Of a stretch of 15,719 nucleotides of DNA, positions 1 through 5,138 are shown piece after piece. Both the position numbers and the translations under genes were made by a program. A model generated the notes under the pieces. That model was not told the DNA's origin. It made no database searches and worked only from the letters and a program-made list of their open reading frames with translations. The stretch is from contig UQLZ01000055.1 in assembly GCA_900541935.1 (NCBI GenBank), positions 1 to 15,719 of the forward strand, written 5' to 3'. Every line of letters begins with the position of its first letter. The stretch's first letter is position 1. This DNA is from an uncultured Prevotellaceae bacterium (GTDB taxonomy: Bacteria > Bacteroidota > Bacteroidia > Bacteroidales > Muribaculaceae).

Positions 1-188
1 TTTTTCAGAAATAAAAGTTCTGTAATCATCAGGAAGAGTTATACAATGTTTATGCTCAAACTCCTTAATATCTTCTTCAGATAGACAAGGATTATAAGAC
101 ACCTCTTGTTCCTTTACTCCAAAAGATGCAAATTCTTTATGGCGTCTTATGAAAGCCAATTTTTCTAATATTTCCTTTTTTTATTCAT
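1..188 (-). pseudogene. SUKH (SMI1/KNR4) domain protein, N-terminal part, possible frameshift at start
   Basis: Read on the minus strand, bases 177 down to 1 stay open and run off the window edge. The peptide contains LSEEDIKEFEHKHCITLPDD followed by YRTFI. This is the hallmark start of SMI1/KNR4 (SUKH) domains, an acidic helix followed by a 'lP.dY..f' motif. Family knowledge: SUKH proteins are often immunity proteins against polymorphic toxins; the partner toxin is not visible here. The likely ATG is at 186-188 (MNKK), but seven A residues (plus-strand T at 176-182) put it out of frame and an in-frame TAA lies at 181-183. One extra A would give MNKKKEILEKLAFIRRHKEF. The gene may therefore be frameshifted, misread, or use an internal non-ATG start such as TTG. 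It is AT-rich like the host chromosome, not like the GC-richer element beside it. The domain call is fairly secure; the broken status is uncertain. Confidence 0.6.
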
Positions 189-252
189 AATCACTAATGT
201 TGTGCTAACAGCGAAATCGGCTGTTATTTTCTTCAAGTATATCACCTTGCGA

Positions 253-262
253 ACAAATATAA
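253..262 (-). other. Candidate left attachment core
   Basis: On the minus strand this reads TTATATTTGT, matching the CTnDOT-type core GTAnnTTTGC at 6 of its 8 fixed positions. It sits at the edge of the GC-richer element, next to the terminator. A related sequence is at 4172-4181. The TAnnTTTG part also equals the Bacteroidota -7 promoter box, so chance occurrence in AT-rich DNA is likely enough to keep this tentative. Confidence 0.3.
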
Positions 263-303
263 AAAAAGTGCGGGACACCACGAACGGCGTACCGCACTTT
301 TTT
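261..303. terminator. Bidirectional rho-independent terminator after the relaxase gene
   Basis: Perfect 12-base inverted repeat: AAAAAAGTGCGG at 262-273 and CCGCACTTTTTT at 292-303, with an 18-base loop. The GC stem is flanked by A and T tracts on opposite sides, so it can stop transcripts from either direction. It lies just past the original relaxase stop (322-324) and insulates the element from the SUKH gene. Confidence 0.85.
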
Positions 304-321
304 CGGCAAATCGGGCAGGAT

Positions 322-1692
322 TTAACATTTATGCTTGAATCCCTTGCCTTTCCTTTGCGGTTGTATAGGTCGGCGTATGTTCTCCCTTAACTTCTCGAAC
401 TGTTCCTTGAACCACTCGGCAAGGGCTTTCGGTCGATGGTAAGGACTAACTTCGTTTTGTCTGTCGTGTCTTTCAGCACTTGGAAACCTGCCTTTTCGGT
501 CGTAAATTTCCGCTTGTGTTCCTCCGAATAGAGTTCGCCTGCATACTCCAACGGCTTGCCACTGACGAGCGTTGCTGTCTGCCTTTCATCGAACCCGACA
601 AGGCGGCAGAGGTTTTCGATACGGAGCATTTCACGGAAATAGGGAAACCATGCCGCCGCCTTTGCGATTACCGTTTTCAGAAACGATATTTCCTCCTTGT
701 GCCTTGTATCCTTGTCTGCTATCTCCCTGCCGTGCTTCTGCTGCATTTCCCGTATCTCTCGGCTGTGGTCTGCCTGCATGGTCTGTATCTTGTCTTGCAG
801 TGCCTCTATCGTTTCCTCGTGGTCGGCTACCTCCCTATGCAGGGCGGTGTTCTCCCTCTCCAATGTCTTGACCTTGTTGCTACCGAAAAGAGAACCGACG
901 CTCTCGGCGATGTTGGTGGCTGCGACGGTTGCCGCCTCTTTCAGCTTCTCGGTCTGTATTTCTTTTTTCGCCCGTCTTAGTTCTTCCTGCGCCGTTTCTT
1001 TCTGCTGTTGCAAATCCACCACCTCCGATTTGAGGCTATCGGCGAGTTTCTGTATATCCCGATAATACTGCTGCGTGGACTTGTGGCGAGCTTTCGATCC
1101 GTCTATGCCCCTTTGCAGCCCGTATTTCGCCATCGCTTCGGCATAGGTATCCTGGTAGGACTTCAATTTCAGCCGTGTCATGATATCGTCTGCGCACAGC
1201 CTTACGGTGTCGGTCGGCTTCTTGCGGTATCGCTTCTTCGTCTGTTCCTCTCGTTTCCTGCGCTTGCGCTCTCCCTTGACGATGGGGACGAGAGTAACGT
1301 GTATGTGCGGCGTTTCCTCGTCCCTATGCAGGTGAGCCGCCACGATGTTCTCCTTTCCGAACGTGTCGGCGAAGTATTTCAGATTGTCGGCGACCACTCG
1401 TCCAACCTGCCCTCCCGTTCGATGCGCTCCATATCCTCGTGCGTTCCCGACACGTTGATGCGGATTGCCCGTACTTGGTTGCTTCCATTTTGCGTGTCAG
1501 CCCCGCTTCTTCCAATCTTCTTTGGATAGCCGCCGAACGGTCTTTTATCCCGTCGGGGTATTCAATGAGTTTTCTGTTTAGGTGCGTGCGTGTGGGGTCG
1601 GCGTTCTTCGGTATGATGAAACGCTCGATGTGGGCGGTCGTTCCGCTGTCGGAGCCGTGCGCCTTTTCCATGTGTAAAACTACGAAACCCAT
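322..1692 (-). pseudogene. MOBV-family (Mob_Pre) relaxase, broken by three frameshifts
   Basis: The gene begins MGFVVLHMEKAHGSDSGTTA, a typical start for Bacteroides Mob_Pre relaxases, and a conserved RTHLNR stretch follows. The metal-binding motif HRDEETPHIH (H-x-D-E-x-T-P-H-x-H) identifies the MOBV type. A long Q/K/E-rich coiled coil occupies the middle. Relaxases nick oriT and lead one strand into a recipient. The frame breaks three times, each time by loss of one base. Near 1485 the minus strand has ATGGAAGC where ATGGGAAGC would continue as MGSNQVRAIRINVSGTHEDM. Near 1391 the plus strand has TCGGCGAC where TCGGCCGAC would give EWSADNLKYF. Near 420 it has TCGGCAAG where TCGGCCAAG would give PLAEWFKEQFEKL and run to the end GFKHKC, TAA at 322-324. 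Restored length is about 458 residues. The start has an AAAGGA site upstream. Without repair only fragments can be made. Two of the three losses lie in TCGGCC, so an assembly error must be considered. Confidence 0.85.
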
Positions 1693-1742
1693 ATATTTTT
1701 CCTTTCTTACTTGACTTGTGAAACAATGATTTTTTGTATCTT

Positions 1743-1853
1743 CGGGGGCGGCAAATGCCGTCCCCGATGGGGTGTGCAGAGGGGCTTGCCCCTTGCCTTA
1801 TTGGGGAATTTTCAGCGATACGTAGTATTGCGGCTCGGAAAATTCCCTAATAA
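1743..1853. other. Candidate origin of transfer (oriT)
   Basis: Three inverted repeats lie within about 110 bases directly upstream of the relaxase. First, CGGGGGCGGCA (1743-1753) faces TGCCGTCCCCG (1756-1766) with one mismatch. Second, AGGGGC (1780-1785) faces GCCCCT (1788-1793). Third, TTATTGGGGAATTTTC (1798-1813) faces GAAAATTCCCTAATAA (1838-1853), 16-base arms with one mismatch around a 24-base loop. MOBV relaxases recognise an inverted repeat beside their nick site, and Bacteroides mobilizable elements place oriT upstream of mob. The placement and symmetry fit. The exact nick base cannot be read from the sequence. Confidence 0.55.
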
Positions 1854-2034
1854 GCTATGGTATTTTCTTCGTAAATACCTTGCGGCGTGTCGTCTGTCTT
1901 TCGGTTGTGGCTGTCCCTACCGCTTGCGTACCCATAACTCCCCCTTATTATTTTTCCCCTTTCGGCCGGTGGGTGGCGGGGCGGTCTTTTCCGTTTTCAA
2001 AGGCTCTTTTGCATGGGGCGGTCGGATGCAAGGT

Positions 2035-2084
2035 TCAGGGGAAGAATACTACCCGAAGAATGAGGGTAGAGATTGTTCCCCTGA
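2035..2084. repeat. Nested two-stem inverted repeat
   Basis: Outer arms TCAGGGGAA (2035-2043) and TTCCCCTGA (2076-2084) are perfectly complementary. Inside them CTACCC (2049-2054) and GGGTAG (2064-2069) form a second perfect stem with a 9-base loop. The two stems are separated by internal bulges of 5 and 6 bases. This is far more ordered than expected by chance and could be a structured RNA, an attenuator, or a single-strand signal for transfer or replication. No T-run follows, so it is unlikely to be a simple terminator. Confidence 0.5.
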
Positions 2085-2210
2085 CGGCGTAACCACCTGA
2101 CCTTGAAGCCGACGGAAAGCCCCGTGCTTGCTTTGCCTTTGTAAACGGGAATGATTGCTCCGCTTGCCTGCGGCAAGGAGATTTCCCCTGCATTTCTCGC
2201 TATAAGCGAT

Positions 2211-2275
2211 GTACTGACGTACTGATTTAGTGATTTCAATACGTCAATACGACACGACTTTATGACGACACGACT
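2211..2275. repeat. Cluster of short direct repeats (iteron-like)
   Basis: Four repeat pairs follow each other: GTACTGA at 2211 and 2219 (8-base period), TGATTT at 2223 and 2231 (8-base period), CAATACG at 2237 and 2245 (8-base period), and ACGACACGACT at 2249-2259 and 2265-2275 (16-base period). All spacings are multiples of 8. The cluster overlaps the end of the HTH gene. Such an array suggests binding of a protein in several copies, for example the neighbouring HTH protein, but this is inference. Confidence 0.5.
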
Positions 2276-2646
2276 GCTTGACTGCCGACATTCAGCGAAA
2301 GAAAAATCATGTTGTTCTCTTTTCGCCCGTACATAATCCTCTCCAACAATGCCTTGCGGACTTTCGCAGCCCCGAACGATTCCACACAGAAAGCGAGGGC
2401 GGCTATCGTTTCGAGGTTGTAAACCTCCGCACTGTATTTGTCCGATATGCGGATAGTGCGTTTTATGTCGTACTCTCTCAAAACTCCGCTCTTGCAAAGT
2501 GCCTTTATCCCTGCCCGAACCGTCGGGGCGATTACCCCGAACAGTTCGCAGATTTCCCACTCGGTCATAGCGGTTGCACCTATGTCGGTCGGTAAAGAGA
2601 TACTGCCGTATTCGTCTATCGTGATGATGTTTCTTTCTTCTTTCAT
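2260..2646 (-). CDS. Small HTH protein of the mobile element
   Basis: A 128-residue protein. Residues about 27-60 (TEWEICELFGVIAPTVRAGI) look like a helix-turn-helix of the kind that begins RhuM-like and other phage or element regulators: a 'choose the partner' helix followed by a recognition helix. A second helical part (residues about 75-105, including AALAFCVESFGAAKVRKAL) follows. I know similar small proteins only as conserved hypotheticals of Bacteroides mobile elements and cannot assign a proven role. It lies 22 bases downstream of int on the same strand, so the two are probably cotranscribed. It may regulate int or excision, or bind the repeats at 2211-2275. No Shine-Dalgarno is seen before the ATG. 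The coding call is good; the function is inferred. Confidence 0.7.
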   Translation of the reverse strand: MKEERNIITIDEYGSISLPTDIGATAMTEWEICELFGVIAPTVRAGIKALCKSGVLREYDIKRTIRISDKYSAEVYNLETIAALAFCVESFGAAKVRKALLERIMYGRKENNMIFLSLNVGSQAVVSS

Positions 2647-2668
2647 CGCTGTTCTGTTTTTAAGGTTG

Positions 2669-3901
2669 TTAAATGGCTCGGCAAATATTCTTTTCCATGT
2701 CCTCTAACTTGTGCGACAAGGTTTCCATGTCTTGGCTTATCTTCTGGGCGGTGATTTTGGCGTAAATTTGGGTGGTTTTTATATTCGTGTGCCCCAAAAG
2801 GCGGCTCACGGTTTCGATGGGCACGCCGTGCGACAAAAGTACGGTCGTGGCGTTCGTGTGCCTTGCGACATGGTAGGTCAAACGCACCTTGAAGCCGCAT
2901 TGTCTGCCTATCCCTTTCAGTATCTTGTTGCAACTGCCGTTGCTCGGAACGGGGAAAACATGACCGTCCCTTGCCAGTCCCTTGTATTTCTCTATGATGC
3001 GTTTGGGAACGTCCAACAGACGGATATTCGATTCGGTGTTGGTTTTCTTTCTTCGGGTGATTATCCACAGATTGCAGTCAAAGAATGTTTGCAGGCGGTC
3101 GGCGGTGAGGTTCTTCACGTCCGAATACGCCAAACCCGTGAACACCGAAAAGACGAACAAGTCCCGTACAAGTTCATGGGCGGCGTTCTTCATCGGTGCA
3201 TCCATGAGCGTCTGTATCTCCGTTTGGGTGAGGTAGCCCCTGTCCACGCTTTCGGGAGAGTTGATATACCCTGCAAAGGGGTTGAACGGCAAACGTCCGT
3301 CGTTCCTCGCAATGGAAACGATGTGTTTCAACACAATCATGTAGCCCCACACGGTATTGGTGCGGCATTTCTTCTCCGTTCTGAGGAAATACTCGAAGTC
3401 GTTGATGAAAGTAAGGTTGAGTTCCTTTAACGGAATATCCTCACGCTTGTAAGTATGGGGCAGAAACTCCCGGATATGGTTGCAGACCGTCCGATAACGG
3501 GTAAATGTTCCCTGCGCCCTGCTGTGCCCGACTTTCTTCGCAAACTCGGCGTTGTGCTGCTCGAACAGCTTCAACAAGGTTTCCTGCTTGACGCCGATAC
3601 CGAGATAGGCGTCTTTGAGTTTGGCGGCGGTAACATAACCGTCCGTCTGCATCAGTTCTTGATAGCGGCGGTTTACCTCCACACGGATTTTATCTACCGC
3701 AAGGTTGATTTTCTGCGCTTCGATACTCTTGCCCGAAGCACGGTTGTTCTTCACGTCCCACAAGCGTGGAGGAACGTCCATCTTGCAACTGAACTGTTTA
3801 ATCTCGCCGTCCACTGTGATACGGCACATCAAAGGCAGGTTGCCGTTGGGCTTCTCGCTGCCTTTCTTCACGTAAAATAAGACCTTGAATGTACTACGCA
3901 T
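2669..3901 (-). CDS. Site-specific tyrosine recombinase (integrase), IntDOT-like
   Basis: A 410-residue integrase that would cut and join DNA at attachment sites. Order of parts: an arm-type DNA-binding domain (residues 1 to about 95, beginning MRSTFKVLFYVKKGSEKPNG), a SAM-like core-binding domain (about 105-200), and a catalytic domain (about 220-390). Catalytic residues visible are a KK/RR stretch near 283-286, H344-x-x-R347-H348, H371 in LLGH, and the nucleophile Y380 in TTQIYAK. The first catalytic arginine (TGLRxSD in most family members) is A258 in TGLAYSD. IntDOT also lacks this arginine, and the exchange is common in Bacteroides element integrases, so it need not mean loss of activity. 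An AGGAG site (plus strand 3908-3912) six bases before the ATG supports the start. The length is normal and the frame intact, unlike the relaxase of the same element. Confidence 0.93.
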   Translation of the reverse strand: MRSTFKVLFYVKKGSEKPNGNLPLMCRITVDGEIKQFSCKMDVPPRLWDVKNNRASGKSIEAQKINLAVDKIRVEVNRRYQELMQTDGYVTAAKLKDAYLGIGVKQETLLKLFEQHNAEFAKKVGHSRAQGTFTRYRTVCNHIREFLPHTYKREDIPLKELNLTFINDFEYFLRTEKKCRTNTVWGYMIVLKHIVSIARNDGRLPFNPFAGYINSPESVDRGYLTQTEIQTLMDAPMKNAAHELVRDLFVFSVFTGLAYSDVKNLTADRLQTFFDCNLWIITRRKKTNTESNIRLLDVPKRIIEKYKGLARDGHVFPVPSNGSCNKILKGIGRQCGFKVRLTYHVARHTNATTVLLSHGVPIETVSRLLGHTNIKTTQIYAKITAQKISQDMETLSHKLEDMEKNICRAI

Positions 3902-3946
3902 AACTCACTCCTTTTTTTGATTACAAAATTAAGTTACAGTGAGTTA
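3901..3946. promoter_or_regulatory. int promoter and operator-like inverted repeat
   Basis: On the minus strand TAATTTTG (plus strand 3924-3931) matches the Bacteroidota -7 consensus TAnnTTTG, 22 bases before the int ATG. No good -33 TTTG is seen at the normal distance. A perfect 9-base inverted repeat, TAACTCACT (3901-3909) and AGTGAGTTA (3938-3946), brackets this box; one arm overlaps the int start codon. A dimeric regulator bound to both arms would block transcription and translation start, suggesting autoregulation by Int or by the HTH protein. Confidence 0.5.
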
Positions 3947-3957
3947 CCGACTGCTAT

Positions 3958-3974
3958 GCAAATCTACGCAAATC
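3958..3974 (+). repeat. Direct repeat GCAAATC, possible integrase arm site
   Basis: GCAAATC occurs at 3958-3964 and 3968-3974, start to start 10 bases, about one DNA turn. Closely spaced identical heptamers just upstream of an integrase gene suit arm-type or excision-factor binding sites. The pair is short and could be chance. Confidence 0.35.
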
Positions 3975-4051
3975 GCAGAAAAAGAACCTTTTAGCAAGAA
4001 ATCCGCACCCGTTACGGGAGTAATGAGGTGGTAACTGAACTCTTGCGCCGT

Positions 4052-4084
4052 TTGGCTTCGCACTGGCTTTCCGTTGGCTCTGCT
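4052..4084 (+). repeat. Three imperfect 11-base tandem repeats (TGGCT boxes)
   Basis: TGGCT starts at 4053, 4064 and 4075, exactly 11 bases apart, within units TTGGCTTCGCA, CTGGCTTTCCG and TTGGCTCTGCT. The helical phasing places all three on one face of the DNA. Lying between int and the element's right end, they may bind Int arms or an accessory protein. Confidence 0.45.
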
Positions 4085-4095
4085 CCATAGAAAAA

Positions 4096-4138
4096 CAAAG
4101 CGTAACGAACGCTGTTTCAGCCAATTCGCTACGCTTTG
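4096..4138. repeat. Inverted repeat near the right end of the element
   Basis: CAAAGCGTA (4096-4104) and TACGCTTTG (4130-4138) are perfect 9-base inverted repeats separated by 25 bases. No T-run follows directly. Position near the element end suggests a role in recombination or a regulator site. Confidence 0.5.
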
Positions 4139-4171
4139 CTCAAATTTACTTTTTCGCTATGTGTTTATTTT

Positions 4172-4181
4172 ACAAAGGTAC
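4172..4181 (-). other. Candidate right attachment core
   Basis: Minus-strand GTACCTTTGT matches the CTnDOT-type core GTAnnTTTGC at 7 of its 8 fixed positions. The change from GC-richer to AT-rich DNA occurs here. It also contains TACCTTTG, a perfect TAnnTTTG promoter box pointing towards int, so it could instead be a distant promoter. Confidence 0.35.
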
Positions 4182-4230
4182 AAAAAACTGCGATATTGGA
4201 AAAATGGCGTTAAAGGCAATTTTTAAAAGA

Positions 4231-5133
4231 TTATTTTTTCAATTCAGAAATATATTTAAAAGTCAATTTTGAGATTTCTGCAATAATATTTTCTGTTTCG
4301 CAAATTGAAAGTTTGCTGTCTGAACAAAGTACGGCAATATAGTATATGCTGTCATTTGCAAGTCTAACATAGCCTATGTCATTAATGGCTGTTATTGTTC
4401 CATCAGATTTTATAAAACCTGTACCTGTCTTATGGTGGAGTGTAGAATTCGTTTTGTTTAGTGGTTTGGCAAGTCTGTTTTCTCCAGTTTTAACTTTTCC
4501 AATTATATCATTTAGCCATAAGATATTGCTATTTGTCTTTTCTGTCGCAATTCTTTCAAGAAGAATAATAGCATCATTTGGGGTAGTGTAGTTTTCGTAA
4601 CAACGATACATTTCTGAATGCATATCATCTTCTGTCCATTTTATTTGTGTGTTATTGCAACCGATGTTTTTAATATATTTGTTTACAGGTTTTGTGCCTC
4701 CATATAAAGAGAACAGTATATTGCTTGCATTATTGTCGCTTTGGCATACTGAGTATTCAATAATGTCCTTTATGCTGATATTTATATTTCCATTTGGAAA
4801 TTTGTCTCGTAGTGGGCTGTATGTTTGTTTATTCAATATATCATTGCTGATGAATACTGTATCGTTAATTATATTATTAGAGTAGTTGTTCAGAATGTAT
4901 GTTGCCTGATGTAGTTTGAATACGCTCATCATTGGAAATTTGTTGTTTCCATTAATGTTGCATATAATTTTGTTGTCGAATTTAACAGCAATGCCAAAAT
5001 TTGCATTTTTGTCTTTAATTATCTGCTCAATCTTTTCCTGCAGTTCTGTTTTTGTGGAAGCGCTATAAATATTTAAACAAAGTATAGCATTTAATAATAT
5101 TATTGTTGCAGATACAATTGACTTGTGACGCAT
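4231..5133 (-). CDS. Class A beta-lactamase (subclass A2, CblA/CepA/CfxA-like)
   Basis: A 300-residue serine beta-lactamase that would hydrolyse beta-lactams in the periplasm. Residues 1 to about 25 form a signal peptide (basic start, hydrophobic core, cleavage near YSA-S; no proper lipobox). Active-site motifs are all present: S70-V-F-K73, S132-D-N134, a general base E168 in WTEDDMH, and K235-T-G237. The SDNNAS block, TYSPLR..KFP and TEDDMHSE match the Bacteroides A2 group (CblA, CepA, CfxA) rather than TEM-type enzymes. The coding frame is very AT-rich. It starts 5 bases after the MscS-like gene's stop, which itself follows lgt by 3 bases, and no promoter is visible in front of it, so it is probably cotranscribed with them. 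That argues for a resident gene although a mobile element lies just downstream. Whether it acts on cephalosporins cannot be told from the sequence. Confidence 0.92.
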   Translation of the reverse strand: MRHKSIVSATIILLNAILCLNIYSASTKTELQEKIEQIIKDKNANFGIAVKFDNKIICNINGNNKFPMMSVFKLHQATYILNNYSNNIINDTVFISNDILNKQTYSPLRDKFPNGNINISIKDIIEYSVCQSDNNASNILFSLYGGTKPVNKYIKNIGCNNTQIKWTEDDMHSEMYRCYENYTTPNDAIILLERIATEKTNSNILWLNDIIGKVKTGENRLAKPLNKTNSTLHHKTGTGFIKSDGTITAINDIGYVRLANDSIYYIAVLCSDSKLSICETENIIAEISKLTFKYISELKK

Positions 5134-5138
5134 AAGAT

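Larger units (their letters stand above)
1693..2259. other. Non-coding block between relaxase and HTH gene
   Basis: No convincing protein is encoded in these 567 bases. The stretch is rich in structure instead: oriT-like inverted repeats next to the relaxase start (1743-1853), a nested hairpin (2035-2084), a small hairpin CTTGCC/GGCAAG (2163-2168 and 2172-2177), and short direct repeats (2211-2275). It probably serves transfer and its control. Open frames on both strands here lack domain features and overlap these repeats. A 29-codon minus-strand frame starting near 1930 (MGTQAVGTATTERQTTRRK) has a G-rich stretch just before its ATG, but I cannot support it as a gene. Confidence 0.6.
253..4181. 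mobile_element. Small mobilizable transposon (int, HTH protein, oriT region, MOBV relaxase)
   Basis: A block of visibly higher GC lies between AT-rich sequences. It contains a full tyrosine recombinase, a small HTH protein, a non-coding block with large inverted repeats, and a Mob_Pre/MOBV relaxase ending in a strong terminator. This is the gene set of a Bacteroides mobilizable transposon, which supplies its own integrase and relaxase but borrows a conjugative element's transfer apparatus. The ends are my estimate. Both sides carry an ACAAAnnTA-type sequence (253-262 and 4172-4181) resembling the GTAnnTTTGC core of CTnDOT-type integration. No cargo gene is visible. At about 3.9 kb it would be slightly smaller than Tn5520 (about 4.7 kb). 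The presence of the element is secure; the exact borders are not. Confidence 0.65.
3902..4230. other. Intergenic region between int and the beta-lactamase
   Basis: These 329 bases hold no gene. They contain the int promoter and operator (3901-3946), GCAAATC twice with a 10-base period (3958-3964 and 3968-3974), the small palindrome CCCG-TTA-CGGG (4008-4018), three phased TGGCT boxes (4052-4084), a 9-base inverted repeat (4096-4138), and the candidate right end of the element (4172-4181). GC drops sharply after about 4185. Only a weak imperfect hairpin (about 4200-4222) lies behind the beta-lactamase stop, so I cannot call a clear terminator for it. Confidence 0.55.

Noticed and set aside
387..1397. 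Reading the relaxase C-terminal part as an independent gene starting at a GTG
   Set aside because: Its start codon exists only because of the frameshift near 1391; the upstream frames continue perfectly into the same relaxase family.
1711..2100. Plus-strand open frames over the oriT block
   Set aside because: They run through large inverted repeats, have no recognisable motif and would oppose every accepted gene. Not supportable without homology.
2211..2275. CRISPR-like array
   Set aside because: Repeats are 6-11 bases with no uniform spacers and no cas genes; it is an iteron-like cluster instead.
1997..2560. A 187-codon minus-strand open frame across the HTH gene and the non-coding block
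   Set aside because: It overlaps the better-supported HTH gene in another frame, covers the nested hairpin and repeat array, and shows no domain. It looks like a GC-rich shadow frame.
4200..4222. Hairpin with T-run after the beta-lactamase stop
   Set aside because: The stem has mismatches at two central positions and few GC pairs, so it is too weak to call a terminator.
4231..5133. Calling the beta-lactamase cfxA carried by a Tn4555-like element
   Set aside because: The sequence is only of the same A2 group, differs widely from CfxA as I remember it, and lies outside the GC-rich element in an operon with lgt and mscS.
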